Part shown: piece by piece, positions 34,962 through 44,068 of the stretch
Numbering within the stretch: the first letter of the stretch is position 1
How the letters are laid out: the number at the start of each line of letters is the position of its first letter
Origin: Paenibacillus mangrovi
GTDB lineage: Bacteria; Bacillota; Bacilli; Paenibacillales; Paenibacillaceae
Direction: 5' to 3'
Assembly: GCF_022898935.1 (NCBI RefSeq)
Contig: NZ_JALIRP010000001.1
Coordinates: 310,001 to 374,000, forward strand
Length of the DNA: 64,000 bases
Notes under the pieces: model-generated
Told to the model about the DNA's origin: nothing
Database searches by the model: none
What the model saw: only the letters and a program-made list of their open reading frames with translations
Program-made: the position numbers and the translations under genes

Positions 34962-35711
34962 ATGGATTATGGTTTAGATGGAAAAGTGGTTATGATTACA
35001 GGCGGATCACGCGGTATAGGCAAAGCAACCGCCCGCAAATTCGCTGGCGAAGGAGCACATGTCTATATTACGTATTCCAGCAACCGGAACCACGCTGACC
35101 GGACTGCCGAAGAAATTCGGCAGTCCGGTGGTTCTTGCAGTATACTGCAGCTATCATTGAATAATCGCCAAAGCATTGATCAAGCGATTGAACAAATCAA
35201 GAACGATCATGATCGGCTGGATGTGCTCGTCAATAACGCCGTCTTCTGGGGCGAAGGCGCTCCGGTCGCAGAGAGCTCGAGCGAAACATGGTTTTCCGTT
35301 ATCGACCAGACCGTGAAAGGTACTTACCTGGTTACGAAACTGGCAGTTCCACTCATGAAACAAAGTAAATGGGGTCGTTTCATCCATGTTTCCTCCAGCC
35401 TTGTCCACAGCGGCAAGCCGAATGAAAGCGCGAATGTAACGAGCAAAGCGGCGCTACACGGCTTTAGCCGGACATTGGCGCTAGAACTTGCAGCCGACGG
35501 CATTTTCTCTAATGTAGTGATCCCTGAACTGACTTTGTCGGAATGGGTCACGGACATATTTCCACCAAATGTACTGGAGGAGTATGCACAATCTTTTCCG
35601 CCGGGAAGGATTGGAACGCCAGATGATGTCGCCAATTTGATTGTTTACTTGGGGTCAGCAGCTAATAGTTTTGTTAATGGAGAAGAGATCCGCGTTACAG
35701 GAGGGAAGTGA
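34962..35711 (+). CDS. short-chain dehydrogenase/reductase, catalytic Tyr absent
   Basis: The 249-aa SDR has the NAD(P) motif ITGGSRGIGKA, NNAV (NNAG motif), VSSSL (catalytic Ser region) and the SKAAL lysine. The position of the catalytic Tyr in YxxxK is Asn (NVTSK), so ordinary dehydrogenase chemistry is doubtful. The C-terminus VNGEEIRVTGG is typical. It is translated with the NTF2-like protein (spacing 1 base). Confidence 0.82.
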   Translation: MDYGLDGKVVMITGGSRGIGKATARKFAGEGAHVYITYSSNRNHADRTAEEIRQSGGSCSILQLSLNNRQSIDQAIEQIKNDHDRLDVLVNNAVFWGEGAPVAESSSETWFSVIDQTVKGTYLVTKLAVPLMKQSKWGRFIHVSSSLVHSGKPNESANVTSKAALHGFSRTLALELAADGIFSNVVIPELTLSEWVTDIFPPNVLEEYAQSFPPGRIGTPDDVANLIVYLGSAANSFVNGEEIRVTGGK

Positions 35712-35891
35712 GCTTCCACAGTGGTGATATCATCCAGATTCGCCCAACTCATAGTGCCGGATAGCCAGCTCCGTACTGCTCCCCATTTTTGATTTTTTTC
35801 AAAAAGCAGTCACAGAATCGCTTCCTTCCTCGTCTTAATTAGACGTTTACTGAGTTACAATACAAAAAAACTCCAATAAGAGGTGAAGAGG

Positions 35892-36713
35892 ATGATTTTA
35901 GTAACAGGCGCAACAGGTACGGTAGGACGTCACGTGATTCGGGAGCTGCAGCAGGCCGGTTATGGCGTGCGGGCATTGAGCCGCAATCCTGAAAAGGCGA
36001 AATTTCCGGAAGGAGTCGAGGCTGTCGCCGGGGACTTGGCGAAGCCAGACACCCTAACGGCGGCTCTGGAAGGGGTGGGAAAAGTGTTCTGGATATTGCC
36101 CAACGTAGCGGACTATGAGTTCCCTCGGATCGCTCGGCAGCACGGGGTTCGGCATATTGTTTTGCTCTCTACGGCAGCTGTTGTAATGGGTGCGCAAAAC
36201 GCCATTGCGCGTATCCACATGCAAGCAGAGCAAGCTATCCGGGACTCAGGCGCCGCCTGGACGTTCCTACGGCCCGGCGCGTTCATGACCAATTCGTTGC
36301 AGTGGGCGGCTGCGATCCGATCCAAGGGGGATGTCAGGGTCCCGTTCGGCGACATCAGTTTCCCTGACATCGATTCGCGGGACATTGCCGCCGTCGCTGC
36401 AAAGGCTCTCATCACGGACGGTCATGAAGAGAAGATTTATAACTTAACCGGACCAGAATCGCTTACTGCAAGTGAACGGATGCGCATCCTCGGGGACCTA
36501 TTGGGTCGCGATCTTGGTTTTGAAACGATTCCGAATGCCGTCGCCCGCGAGTTCATGCTTCAGCATATGCCCGCAGAGATTGTCGACGCTATGATTGATC
36601 AGTACAGGCATAGCCAAGACTCTGCCGTACTTTCCACGGTTGAAGAAGTAACCGGCCGGGCCCCTATCACCTATAAGCAATGGGCAATCGATCATATCGA
36701 CGCTTTTCGGTAA
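35892..36713 (+). CDS. NmrA-like NAD(P)-binding protein
   Basis: The roughly 273-aa atypical SDR starts MILVTGATGTVGRHVIRELQQAGYGV (Rossmann GATGTVG), followed by RALSRNPEKAKFPEGVEAVAGDL and TFLRPGAFMTN. Members act as NADPH sensors or isoflavone-reductase-like/quinone reductases. AGAGGTG lies upstream. It is transcribed in the same direction as the SDR but 180 bases away. It is cargo of the Tn7-like element. Confidence 0.8.
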   Translation: MILVTGATGTVGRHVIRELQQAGYGVRALSRNPEKAKFPEGVEAVAGDLAKPDTLTAALEGVGKVFWILPNVADYEFPRIARQHGVRHIVLLSTAAVVMGAQNAIARIHMQAEQAIRDSGAAWTFLRPGAFMTNSLQWAAAIRSKGDVRVPFGDISFPDIDSRDIAAVAAKALITDGHEEKIYNLTGPESLTASERMRILGDLLGRDLGFETIPNAVAREFMLQHMPAEIVDAMIDQYRHSQDSAVLSTVEEVTGRAPITYKQWAIDHIDAFR

Positions 36714-36963
36714 ATGTCGGTATTGTCTTACAATATTAAAAAGCCCAATTTCTCAGTTAAACTCAATCGTTTCTTACACAAAAATGACGCTTCCTTTATT
36801 TCGCGAAAACGCCCGTGGAACCGCTTTTTATCATTGAAAATTAATTTTTAAAGCATGGCACACGCCATAACAAGCTAAGTTAACACGAACATAACTGCGT
36901 ACACTGCTACGTGGACCAATAAAAAAAGGACGCGAAGAACTACTAAGTTTTTGAGGTGGACAT

Positions 36964-37473
36964 ATGACTAGGAATGATTTAAGTAAATGGATTGAACGTC
37001 GTGAAGAAGGACGAGCCAAGCAGGACCTAGAGATCTTAAGCGAGGTTCGCGAGCACTTATTGGAACTATTGACCGATTATCCGGATGATGCCGAGATCAA
37101 CTACCAAACTGGAATCGCACATGACAATTCCGGACTAGGACGTCAGGCGATTCCATATTATGAGCAGGCTATTAAATTGGGCCTTACTGGTCCTGATCTA
37201 GAAAGATGCCTAATGGGTCTGGGGAGTACGTACCGCTACTGGGGGGACTACCAAAAAGCAGTTGAGACGTTACGCAGAGGGGCGAAGGAATTCCCGGAGA
37301 ACCGTGCAATTCAAGTATTTCTTGCCATGGCCCTGTACAATAGCCAAAACTACAAGGAAAGCGTTGAACTGCTGATCACCAATTTAATGGAAACTACCTC
37401 AGACGAAAAACTTCATTATTTTAAACGCGGGATACTGGCTTATAACGAAGACCTTGATGAAACAGCCGAATAA
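36964..37473 (+). CDS. tetratricopeptide repeat protein
   Basis: The 169-aa soluble protein has at least three TPR units: EINYQTGIAHDNSGLGRQAIPYYEQAIKLG, CLMGLGSTYRYWGDYQKAVETLRRGAKEFP, and FLAMALYNSQNYKESVELLI. It is a small scaffold or adaptor with unknown partner. It is the last cargo gene before the right end and is followed by a terminator. The 250 bases upstream (36714-36963) hold no other feature I can support. Confidence 0.8.
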   Translation: MTRNDLSKWIERREEGRAKQDLEILSEVREHLLELLTDYPDDAEINYQTGIAHDNSGLGRQAIPYYEQAIKLGLTGPDLERCLMGLGSTYRYWGDYQKAVETLRRGAKEFPENRAIQVFLAMALYNSQNYKESVELLITNLMETTSDEKLHYFKRGILAYNEDLDETAE

Positions 37474-37530
37474 AGAGTGAGAAGATAGGTTTCTGAGGAT
37501 GCGATTCGAGAAAAGCTATTTTATTTAAGC

Positions 37531-37566
37531 AAACTTGCGACTAATCATAGCAAGTTTTTCTTTTTT
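37531..37566 (+). terminator. rho-independent terminator of the TPR gene
   Basis: The stem AAACTTGC/GCAAGTTT with an 11-base loop is followed by TTTCTTTTTT. The following 280 bases up to the right-end repeats hold no recognisable gene. Confidence 0.75.
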
Positions 37567-37850
37567 ACCTAATTCCACAGCTAACTACATACATATCTAC
37601 CTAATTATGATTCTGATTCTCAAAACGCAGTTAAATATCAAAAGGATCAATGGCACTACCATCAAACGAAACACTTCGTACTGTGTCTCTGTGTCATCTG
37701 TGTATATTGAGATAAGGATGAAATTTCATAATCTGTCCGTACATCATTCAGTTATTTTACTCGTTCAAAAGCAATGAAAAGTGCCCACAGGAGAGATGTG
37801 AAAAAGGAATGTATACTTATGCATGTGTGGCTGAAGTTAAAAAATATTTT

Positions 37851-37982
37851 TTCTAGCGATTTCTGCAACATACCGTCAATTCTGCCGCGGTGGACTTCAA
37901 ATTCTAATCATTTCTGAAACATTCAAAACGGAGCCACGTGGTTTCGTGGGCTCCGTTTTCTAATTAATTCTGGAATATCACA
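37851..37982 (-). repeat. element right end: three spaced 18-bp repeats plus terminator hairpin
   Basis: TTCTAGCGATTTCTGCAA (37851-37868), TTCTAATCATTTCTGAAA (37902-37919) and TTCTAATTAATTCTGGAA (37958-37975) share 13 of 18 positions and start 51 and 56 bp apart. They are inverted copies of the left-end repeats. An ACGGAGCC/GGCTCCGT hairpin with T4 (37928-37959) lies between the outer two. Wide spacing is like the left end of Tn7. Confidence 0.72.
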
Positions 37983-37987
37983 GAAGT
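37982..37987. repeat. target-site direct repeat, right copy (AGAAGT)
   Basis: It matches 31290-31295 at the other element junction. Confidence 0.65.
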
Positions 37988-38049
37988 TGTGTGATGTCAT
38001 AAATACTGAGAAAAATTTTTAAATTAGTGAGAAAAAATCTCCATATTTA

Positions 38050-38083
38050 TTGACAAATGCATAAATATGCATTGTTCTACAAT
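38050..38083 (+). promoter_or_regulatory. orphan promoter with palindromic operator
   Basis: TTGACA (38050-38055) is followed at once by a perfect 8-bp-arm palindrome AATGCATA-AA-TATGCATT (38056-38073). TACAAT lies at 38078. The spacing to that -10 is long (22 bp), so the exact promoter is uncertain. No intact gene follows. Confidence 0.4.
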
Positions 38084-38178
38084 GGTTTGTGCCTTAGACG
38101 TCTGCTGTCCTCTATAGTTGATAGTATTTTGAATGGGCTAAGCGAGAGATGGCATTTTCGGCGTTTTTCGTATTATCA

Positions 38179-38208
38179 GGTTATCCAGTTTACTGGGTAG
38201 CCTTTTTT
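38179..38208 (+). terminator. rho-independent terminator
   Basis: A 10-bp stem GGTTATCCAG/CTGGGTAGCC with G-U pairs, a TTTA loop and T6 tail lies about 100 bases after the orphan promoter. The gene it served is not recognisable. Confidence 0.65.
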
Positions 38209-38403
38209 CTTTAGGCGTTTTACGATGGCGGTGGGAGAACGTGGGTGATTTGGGGGAAATACCCGTAATAAAAAACCAAAATGTTGTCCCACTACCCCAA
38301 TGACCATGATTGAGCTGGTTAAGGCATGGATCTCGTATCACAAGTAAAGCTGTTGGATTGGAGCTATCGTGAGAATGCCGGCGATTATTCATGAGGAGAT
38401 GAC

Positions 38404-38640
38404 ATGGGACCGGTTGTAGTTGTAGGGTTGGACGTCTCGAAAGGGATAAGTATGCTTCAGGCATTTACAGAATGGTATAAGCCGTATGGTAAGATCATGA
38501 GCATCATGCATACGGAGGAAGGCTTCGAGCGTTTGGGGGCTTGTTGGAGGAGTTAAAAAGAGTTAACTGGATTGGAGCCGACCGTGGTGTTGGATTTCCA
38601 TGGAGTCCGGCAGTTCAACAACATTGTACATAACGCAGAG
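38404..38640 (+). pseudogene. IS110-family transposase, 5' remnant
   Basis: ATG 38404 reads MGPVVVVGLDVSKGISMLQA then FTEWYKPYGK, the start of IS110-type DEDD transposases. It continues in a second frame (LLEELKRV) and a third (TGLEPTVVLDFHGVRQFNNI), so at least two frameshifts are present. The rest of the gene, about 300 codons, is missing. Confidence 0.75.
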
Positions 38641-38863
38641 CCTGTGGATATTCATGAACCATGGGCTTTTCTTTTTCAATACACCTGGTTATTTGACGCT
38701 ACGAAAAGTTGTATTGCTAACCGCGCGTGGTGGCGATTATTCGACTGAAGTGATGCAATCGAGCGAAATGGCCATGAATTAGTAAGTGTGTTTTAAATAT
38801 GACACAAGGTGACATAATGAAGCTCTATAATGAGTAATAGATCAAGGAGAGGAGCAACAAATT

Positions 38864-39433
38864 ATGAACCGACGAATCATTTTAGACTTGGCAGTTACTT
38901 TGGATGGTTTCATTGAAGGGAAAAATGGTGAAGTGGATTGGTGTATTATGGATCCTGAGCTCGAGTTTAATCAATTTTTAGATCAAATTGACACCATATT
39001 ATATGGAAGAAAAAGCTATGACCAATGGGGAAAATACACTCCTAATAATGAAGATTCGGATGCTGACAAAGTATTTTGGGAATTGGTTCATAGTAAAGAG
39101 AAATATGTGTTTTCCAGGTCGCAGCAAGGGACGGACCATGAAGCCATATTCATAAACGATAATATTTTTGAAGAAGTAAATAAAATAAAGCAAAAGCCTG
39201 GCAAAGACATCTGGCTATATGGTGGAGCAAGTCTAATGACAACGTTTATCCAATTAGGACTTGTGGATGAATTTAGATTATCAGTTCACCCTGTTGTTTT
39301 GGGAGAAGGAAAACCGCTGTTTGCAGATATCAAACAACGGTTGAATTTAAAGTTGGCTCATACAAGAACGTTCTCTTCGGGCCTTGTACAGCTCATTTAT
39401 CATTGGGACGGTGGGGGCCATGAACGTCAATGA
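38864..39433 (+). CDS. dihydrofolate reductase-like (RibD C-terminal) protein
   Basis: The 189-aa protein has the DHFR/RibD-C fold: RRIILDLAVTLDGFIEGKNGEVDW, TILYGRKSYDQWG, and IWLYGGASLMTTFIQLGLVDEFRLSVHPVVLGEGKPLF (the NADPH-binding GG region). It is probably an NADPH-dependent reductase of unknown substrate, not the main DHFR. AAGGAGAGGAGC precedes the ATG. Its end overlaps the next start by 14 bases. The 220 bases upstream hold only a possible TATAAT. Confidence 0.82.
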   Translation: MNRRIILDLAVTLDGFIEGKNGEVDWCIMDPELEFNQFLDQIDTILYGRKSYDQWGKYTPNNEDSDADKVFWELVHSKEKYVFSRSQQGTDHEAIFINDNIFEEVNKIKQKPGKDIWLYGGASLMTTFIQLGLVDEFRLSVHPVVLGEGKPLFADIKQRLNLKLAHTRTFSSGLVQLIYHWDGGGHERQ

Positions 39434-41681
39434 TATCGTCATTAAAGGTGCACGCGAGAATAACCTGAAAAACGTGAATGTCCGCATCCCGAAGCGGAAA
39501 ATCACGATCTTCACCGGCGTTTCGGGTTCGGGCAAGTCTTCCCTGGTCTTCGACACCATCAGTGTCGAAGCCCAGCGGCAGCTGAACGAGACGTTCTCCG
39601 CATTCATCCGCAATCGGCTGCCCCGGTTTAGTCAGCCAGATGCCGATCTCATCGAGAACTTGTCTACGGCAGTTGTCATCGATCAGAAAAGGCTCGGCGG
39701 CAACTCACGTTCGACGGTCGGCACGATCACGGATATTTATGCGATGCTCCGGCTGCTGTTCTCCAGAATCGGCAAACCGTCTGCTGGCAATTCGCATGTT
39801 TTCTCATTTAACGACCCAGCCGGTATGTGCCCGGAATGCTCCGGAGTGGGACAGGTGGTACAGTTCGATGTGGAGAAGCTGCTCGATAGATCCAAGTCGC
39901 TGAATGAAGGCGCGATCCTGTTCCCTGCATTTAAAGTTGGTGGCTGGTTATGGAATACGTATGCCCATTCCGGACTGTTCGACAATGACAAACGGCTCGC
40001 TGACTACACGCCAGAAGAGTGGGATGTCCTCCTTCACGGAAAAGAAAGCAAGATCGTATACAACACCAAAGGCGGCGCCATCGAATCGGATTACGAAGGT
40101 CTGCTGCCCAAATTCACCCGCCTGTATTTGAAGCGGGATAGCAGCGAGATGTCCGAAGCCAAACGCGAATCGATTGACCGGTTCTTGTCCTACAGCAATT
40201 GTGACCTTTGCGGGGGAAGCCGACTCAATCAAGAAGTCCTTGGCTGCCGGATTAACGGTTACAACATCGCCCAATGCGCGGCTATGGAGATTAGAGAGCT
40301 TATTCGTATGATCGAAGCCATTCAGGATCCCGTTGCCGGACCCATGATTGACGGAATTCTGACCCGGCTGGGTCATCTAGTCTCCATCGGGCTGGAGTAT
40401 CTGAGTCTGGACCGCCAGACCGCGACATTGTCGGGCGGGGAGTCGCAGCGCATCAAGATGGTCCGTCATCTGAGCAGCAGTCTTACCGACATGATCTACA
40501 TTTTCGACGAGCCGAGCGTCGGGCTGCATCCACGGGATGTCCATCGTCTGAACGGCATGCTGTGCCAGCTACGGGACAAAGGGAATACCGTTCTTGTAGT
40601 CGAACATGACCGCGAAGTGATGGAGATCGCCGATTACATCATTGATGTCGGACCTCATGCGGGAACCCGCGGCGGAGAAATCGTCTACGAAGGCGACTTT
40701 GCAGGCTTGCTCCGCGCGGATACGTTAACAGGTCGGTACTTAAAACAAAGTCTTCCCTTGAAAACTTCAACCCGAGTGCCGAAGGGTTGGATGGCCGTAA
40801 CCAAGACCAACCTGAACAATCTGAAGGATGTGACCGTCGATATCCCCGTCGGTGTGCTGACTGTGGTAACAGGGGTTGCCGGCTCAGGCAAAAGTACACT
40901 GATCAACGGAGCCTTCCTGCCCTCGCATCCGGAAGCGATTATCATTGATCAGTCGGCCGTGGGCACATCCATCCGCTCCAATCCGGCTACCTATACGGGG
41001 ATGATGGACGAGATACGCCGGCTGTTCGCAGCCGCCAACAAGGTGAGCGCATCCCTGTTCAGCTTCAACTCCAAGGGAGCCTGTTCCAACTGTCAGGGTC
41101 TCGGCATGATCTACACGGATTTGGCTTTTCTCGAGCCCATAAGGACGACATGTGAAATATGCGCGGGCAGGCGTTTCAGCGATGAAGTACTTGAATACAA
41201 ACTGAACGGAAAATCCATCAGTGACCTCCTCGCCATGACGGTACGGGAAGCTTCGGCGTTCTTCAGCAGGAAGGAACTGCTCTGTCAGTTGCAGACGCTG
41301 GAGGATGTGGGACTCGGATACATAACGCTGGGCCAGCCTCTGAGCACCTTGTCGGGCGGGGAATGCCAACGCATCAAACTGGCTGAGGAACTTCACAAGG
41401 AAGGCAGTCTGTATGTCATGGATGAGCCGACAACTGGACTGCATATGTCCGATATTTCTCGTCTGATGGACATTATGAACCGCTTGGTCGACGGTGGCAA
41501 CACGGTGGTGGTCATTGAACACAACCTGGATGTGATTAAGAGCGCAGACTGGATCATTGACGTGGGTCCCGAGGGGGGGCATAGGGGTGGCCGAATTGTA
41601 TTCGAGGGCACACCTGTCCAACTTGCTGCTGCTGAGCATTCTATAACGGGGACGTATCTGCGCAAGGCAGAAAATAGCTAG
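39420..41681 (+). CDS. UvrA-like ABC ATPase (UvrA2/drug-resistance type)
   Basis: The roughly 753-aa protein is a short UvrA homolog; UvrA itself is about 950 aa. It has two ABC ATPase halves: Walker A GVSGSGKSS and GVAGSGKST, signatures LSGGESQRIKM and LSGGECQRIKL, Walker B YIFDEPSVGLHPRD and YVMDEPTTGLHMSD. Zinc-type cysteine pairs are CPECSG, CDLCGG, CSNCQG and CEICAG. The UvrB-interacting region is reduced. Such class II UvrA proteins are linked to resistance to DNA-intercalating antibiotics. It is coupled to the upstream DHFR-like gene. Confidence 0.88.
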   Translation: MNVNDIVIKGARENNLKNVNVRIPKRKITIFTGVSGSGKSSLVFDTISVEAQRQLNETFSAFIRNRLPRFSQPDADLIENLSTAVVIDQKRLGGNSRSTVGTITDIYAMLRLLFSRIGKPSAGNSHVFSFNDPAGMCPECSGVGQVVQFDVEKLLDRSKSLNEGAILFPAFKVGGWLWNTYAHSGLFDNDKRLADYTPEEWDVLLHGKESKIVYNTKGGAIESDYEGLLPKFTRLYLKRDSSEMSEAKRESIDRFLSYSNCDLCGGSRLNQEVLGCRINGYNIAQCAAMEIRELIRMIEAIQDPVAGPMIDGILTRLGHLVSIGLEYLSLDRQTATLSGGESQRIKMVRHLSSSLTDMIYIFDEPSVGLHPRDVHRLNGMLCQLRDKGNTVLVVEHDREVMEIADYIIDVGPHAGTRGGEIVYEGDFAGLLRADTLTGRYLKQSLPLKTSTRVPKGWMAVTKTNLNNLKDVTVDIPVGVLTVVTGVAGSGKSTLINGAFLPSHPEAIIIDQSAVGTSIRSNPATYTGMMDEIRRLFAAANKVSASLFSFNSKGACSNCQGLGMIYTDLAFLEPIRTTCEICAGRRFSDEVLEYKLNGKSISDLLAMTVREASAFFSRKELLCQLQTLEDVGLGYITLGQPLSTLSGGECQRIKLAEELHKEGSLYVMDEPTTGLHMSDISRLMDIMNRLVDGGNTVVVIEHNLDVIKSADWIIDVGPEGGHRGGRIVFEGTPVQLAAAEHSITGTYLRKAENS

Positions 41682-41754
41682 GGAGCGTTTTCCTGAGGTT
41701 ACAACGAATTGTTCGTGTTTCTGCGTAAATGACCGGTCGAATGCCGGTCATTTT

Positions 41755-41976
41755 TTATTCGTTAGGGATAACATAGGACGTATAACCAGCCAACGTTAAT
41801 GCCTCACGGGCTTTCTCAAGCTGATCGTATTTAACCAGCAGATAGTCCGTGTTATATATAGGAGAGACTGCAAAAACAGGGATCTCATGCTCCGCCAACG
41901 GCTTAGTCAGGGCATATAGAATCCCCGTTAGTCCGAATTCCAACACACCTGCCACCTAGATGCAGCGCCAGCCATC
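41755..41976 (-). pseudogene. ACT-domain protein remnant
   Basis: The reading frame DGWRCI-stop-VAGVLEFGLTGILYALTKP then FAVSPIYNTDYLLVK is the C-terminal ACT domain of a family normally about 130 aa. TAG (41958-41956) interrupts the frame and the N-terminal half is gone. A 66-codon open part from GTG 41955 remains. It is not expected to function. Confidence 0.7.
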
Positions 41977-42100
41977 TCATCTTGGAAGCTTCATTGCAAA
42001 TGCAGCTGAGGCACTTCAAATGCATTATGAAAACTACTGACATATTACCGTGGTATAATGAGAACCATCTACGTTATCGATTCAGTAAGGAGGGAACATT

Positions 42101-43075
42101 CTGAGAGCAGATCGGCTGCTTACCATTCTGTTGTTGCTGCAGAACCAGGGAAGAATGACGTCGCGGGAGTTAGCGGACAAGCTGGAGGTGTCGGAGCGCA
42201 CCGTCTTTCGCGATATGGAGGCGTTAAGCGCGGCGGGCATACCCGTCTACGCCGAGCGCGGTTCCGGAGGAGGATGGTTGTTATCGGAAGGCTATCGGAC
42301 CAATTTGACAGGGATGAAAACAGAGGAGATATTATCGCTGCTGCTCACCAATCCGTCCAATTTGCTGGATGACCTTGGCATTAAAGATCATTTTGAAGCT
42401 GCCTTTCAAAAATTGTTGGCCGCCTCTCCCGAGTCAATAAAAAAGAATGCCGAAATGGTGCGTCAGCGAATGCTTGTTGACGGGGCTGGATGGCATCAGT
42501 CGAAGGAATCGTTTGAGCATTTGTCGACTGTCCAGGAAGCGGTCTGGGAAGAGCGGCAGCTGAACATAAAGTACCGCAGGGACGGAGAGACCATGGAACG
42601 GATCGTCTATCCGCTCGGTATCGTCGCTAAACGAAACGTCTGGTATTTGATCGCAGAATCAAGCGGTGACTTGCGAACATATCGAATCTCTCGTCTTGTT
42701 GATGCCCGCATGTTGGAAGAAACCTTCAAGCGGCCCGACGACTTCGATCTGGAACTGTATTGGGAACAATCAACACAACAATTCAAAAAGAGTCTGCCCC
42801 GATATCCTGCGCGTCTGAGGGTCCATCTGAAGCTGCACTCTCGCATCGGACACGAGCGGTATGCCAAAATTATTCGAAGCGAGGAAGCAGACGAATGCTG
42901 TGAGTGGTCGGAGCTGGACGTTGAATTCCAGACACTCGATTCGGCTTGCGAAATCATTCTCAGCTACGGCTCTCTTGTTGAAGTGATGGCACCGGAGGAA
43001 TTACGGGCAAAAGTTGTGTCCGAACTGACAGCAACCGCGTCGATCTATGCGACGAATAGAATATCATCCAGTTGA
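42101..43075 (+). CDS. YafY-type HTH and WYL domain transcriptional regulator
   Basis: The protein is about 324 aa. The N-terminal winged HTH is RADRLLTILLLLQNQGRMTSRELADKLEVSERTVFRDMEAL. The C-terminal WYL domain includes LNIKYRRDGETMERIVYPLGIVAKRNVWYLIAE and the dimer/ligand region AYRTYRISRL-type (LRTYRISRLVDARML). It probably senses a small ligand or nucleic acid. Family proteins start MRADRL, and AAGGAGGG (42087-42094) sits right before CTG 42101 (or ATT 42098), so a non-ATG start is likely. The TTG at 42131 would cut into the HTH. Confidence 0.82.
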   Translation: MRADRLLTILLLLQNQGRMTSRELADKLEVSERTVFRDMEALSAAGIPVYAERGSGGGWLLSEGYRTNLTGMKTEEILSLLLTNPSNLLDDLGIKDHFEAAFQKLLAASPESIKKNAEMVRQRMLVDGAGWHQSKESFEHLSTVQEAVWEERQLNIKYRRDGETMERIVYPLGIVAKRNVWYLIAESSGDLRTYRISRLVDARMLEETFKRPDDFDLELYWEQSTQQFKKSLPRYPARLRVHLKLHSRIGHERYAKIIRSEEADECCEWSELDVEFQTLDSACEIILSYGSLVEVMAPEELRAKVVSELTATASIYATNRISSS

Positions 43076-43114
43076 AAAGACACCCCCACGTATATTATCC
43101 AGGATTTTTGTCTA

Positions 43115-43351
43115 ATGAATGCCATAAACAGGGTAGAGAAGCAGGGTGCACCACATTCGCATTTTTATGATATAACGTACAGTGCCCGATTTGACCTCCA
43201 AAATGAAACGGAAAGTAGATGGTCTTTTTTGGCCTTCTTGCTTCTATCCATTCTCTTGAGAGAAGAATATACGAAGCATTCGGAAAATGAACATTTACAA
43301 ATTACAGATGATGCCAAGTATGATTTTACAATCATAAAAGCGACAAAATAA
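43115..43351 (+). other. open frame of 78 codons, doubtful gene or remnant
   Basis: No ribosome site precedes it and I recognise no family. A further short frame (VLKDIQANNKTLVLIIDNEM) lies just after its stop and runs to a terminator at 43463. Together they may be pieces of a decayed gene. The rest of 43076-43690 shows nothing else. Confidence 0.25.
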
Positions 43352-43462
43352 ATAACAATTCACAATTAATAGAAACAGTCTTGAAAGATATACAAGCAAA
43401 TAATAAAACTCTAGTATTGATCATCGATAATGAAATGGAATCATTATGTTCGAAAAAAAGTG

Positions 43463-43500
43463 CTTATGAGTGAGCAAATTCACTCGTAAGTATTTTTTTT
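43463..43500 (+). terminator. rho-independent terminator
   Basis: An 11-bp stem CTTATGAGTGA/TCACTCGTAAG (one T-G pair), a 6-base loop and eight T. Confidence 0.85.
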
Positions 43501-43700
43501 GCTCGATTTAAACACTCTATACTTTTTTTGCATAAAAAATGTATAATTCCAAATGCAGTTTTTTGCATTAATTATGAAGAATGAGGGGAGCAAAGCTGAA
43601 TCCACTCTTTGCTTGTCTCAATAAATAAGAAAATATCCCTTAATATATCAACATTTTTTAATTCATTTTTCTCAGTAAATATGACAACACACAGAAGTGT

Positions 43701-44034
43701 GTGGTGGCTGCTGCAGCTCTTAAATGTATGGGCGGAGAAATGCAGGGACGTCTGCTTCCGGATAGCCCAGAAGAAACAGAACGCTGCATCCGAATGGGGA
43801 TTTCTAATCCAAGCCAACCTGTATATGGACGATATGGTAGGCTGGGACAGCGTCTTGTTCGTTGCAACCGGCGTAACGTCAGATGGTCTCCTGAAGGGAG
43901 TGCGCTATCTGCCGAACCAGAAAGCTGAAACGCATTCCGTCATTACGCATTCACAAAATCAGATCATCAGCTTCCTGCATACCATTCATAAAATGCCGAT
44001 TTCAAGTGAGATTTTTACGGAAGCAGCGATGTAA
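43701..44034 (+). pseudogene. glpX (class II fructose-1,6-bisphosphatase) remnant
   Basis: One frame reads VVAAAALKCMGGEMQGRLLP and CIRMGISNPSQPVY. After a one-base shift near 43820 the next frame reads LYMDDMVGWDSVLFVATGVT, DGLLKGVRYLPN and THSVITHSQN. In order these are the C-terminal half of GlpX. The N-terminal half is missing, so it is a frameshifted 3' fragment. Confidence 0.75.
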
Positions 44035-44068
44035 GTGAATTTTTGTTTAAAATCACAAAGACACAGAG

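Larger units (their letters stand above)
31295..37982. mobile_element. Tn7-like transposon remnant with cargo, no transposase genes
   Basis: The ends are TGTGAAATTCC... and ...GGAATATCACA, which are inverted. Three 18-bp repeats lie inside each end, and AGAAGT flanks both sides. A tniQ fragment lies just inside the left end, and hairpins near each end look like terminators. Cargo: a LuxR-type fragment, DUF3995-like membrane protein, alpha/beta hydrolase, MarR regulator, NTF2-like protein, SDR, NmrA-like protein and TPR protein. No tnsA, tnsB or tnsC remains, so the element could only move if helped. Ends, repeats and duplication are seen directly; the Tn7 assignment is inferred from them and from tniQ. 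Confidence 0.7.

Noticed and set aside
43354..43372. TTCACAATTAATAGAA as another element repeat
   Set aside because: It is shorter, has an internal gap relative to the 18-bp repeat and has no accompanying end or hairpin; chance in AT-rich DNA is likely.
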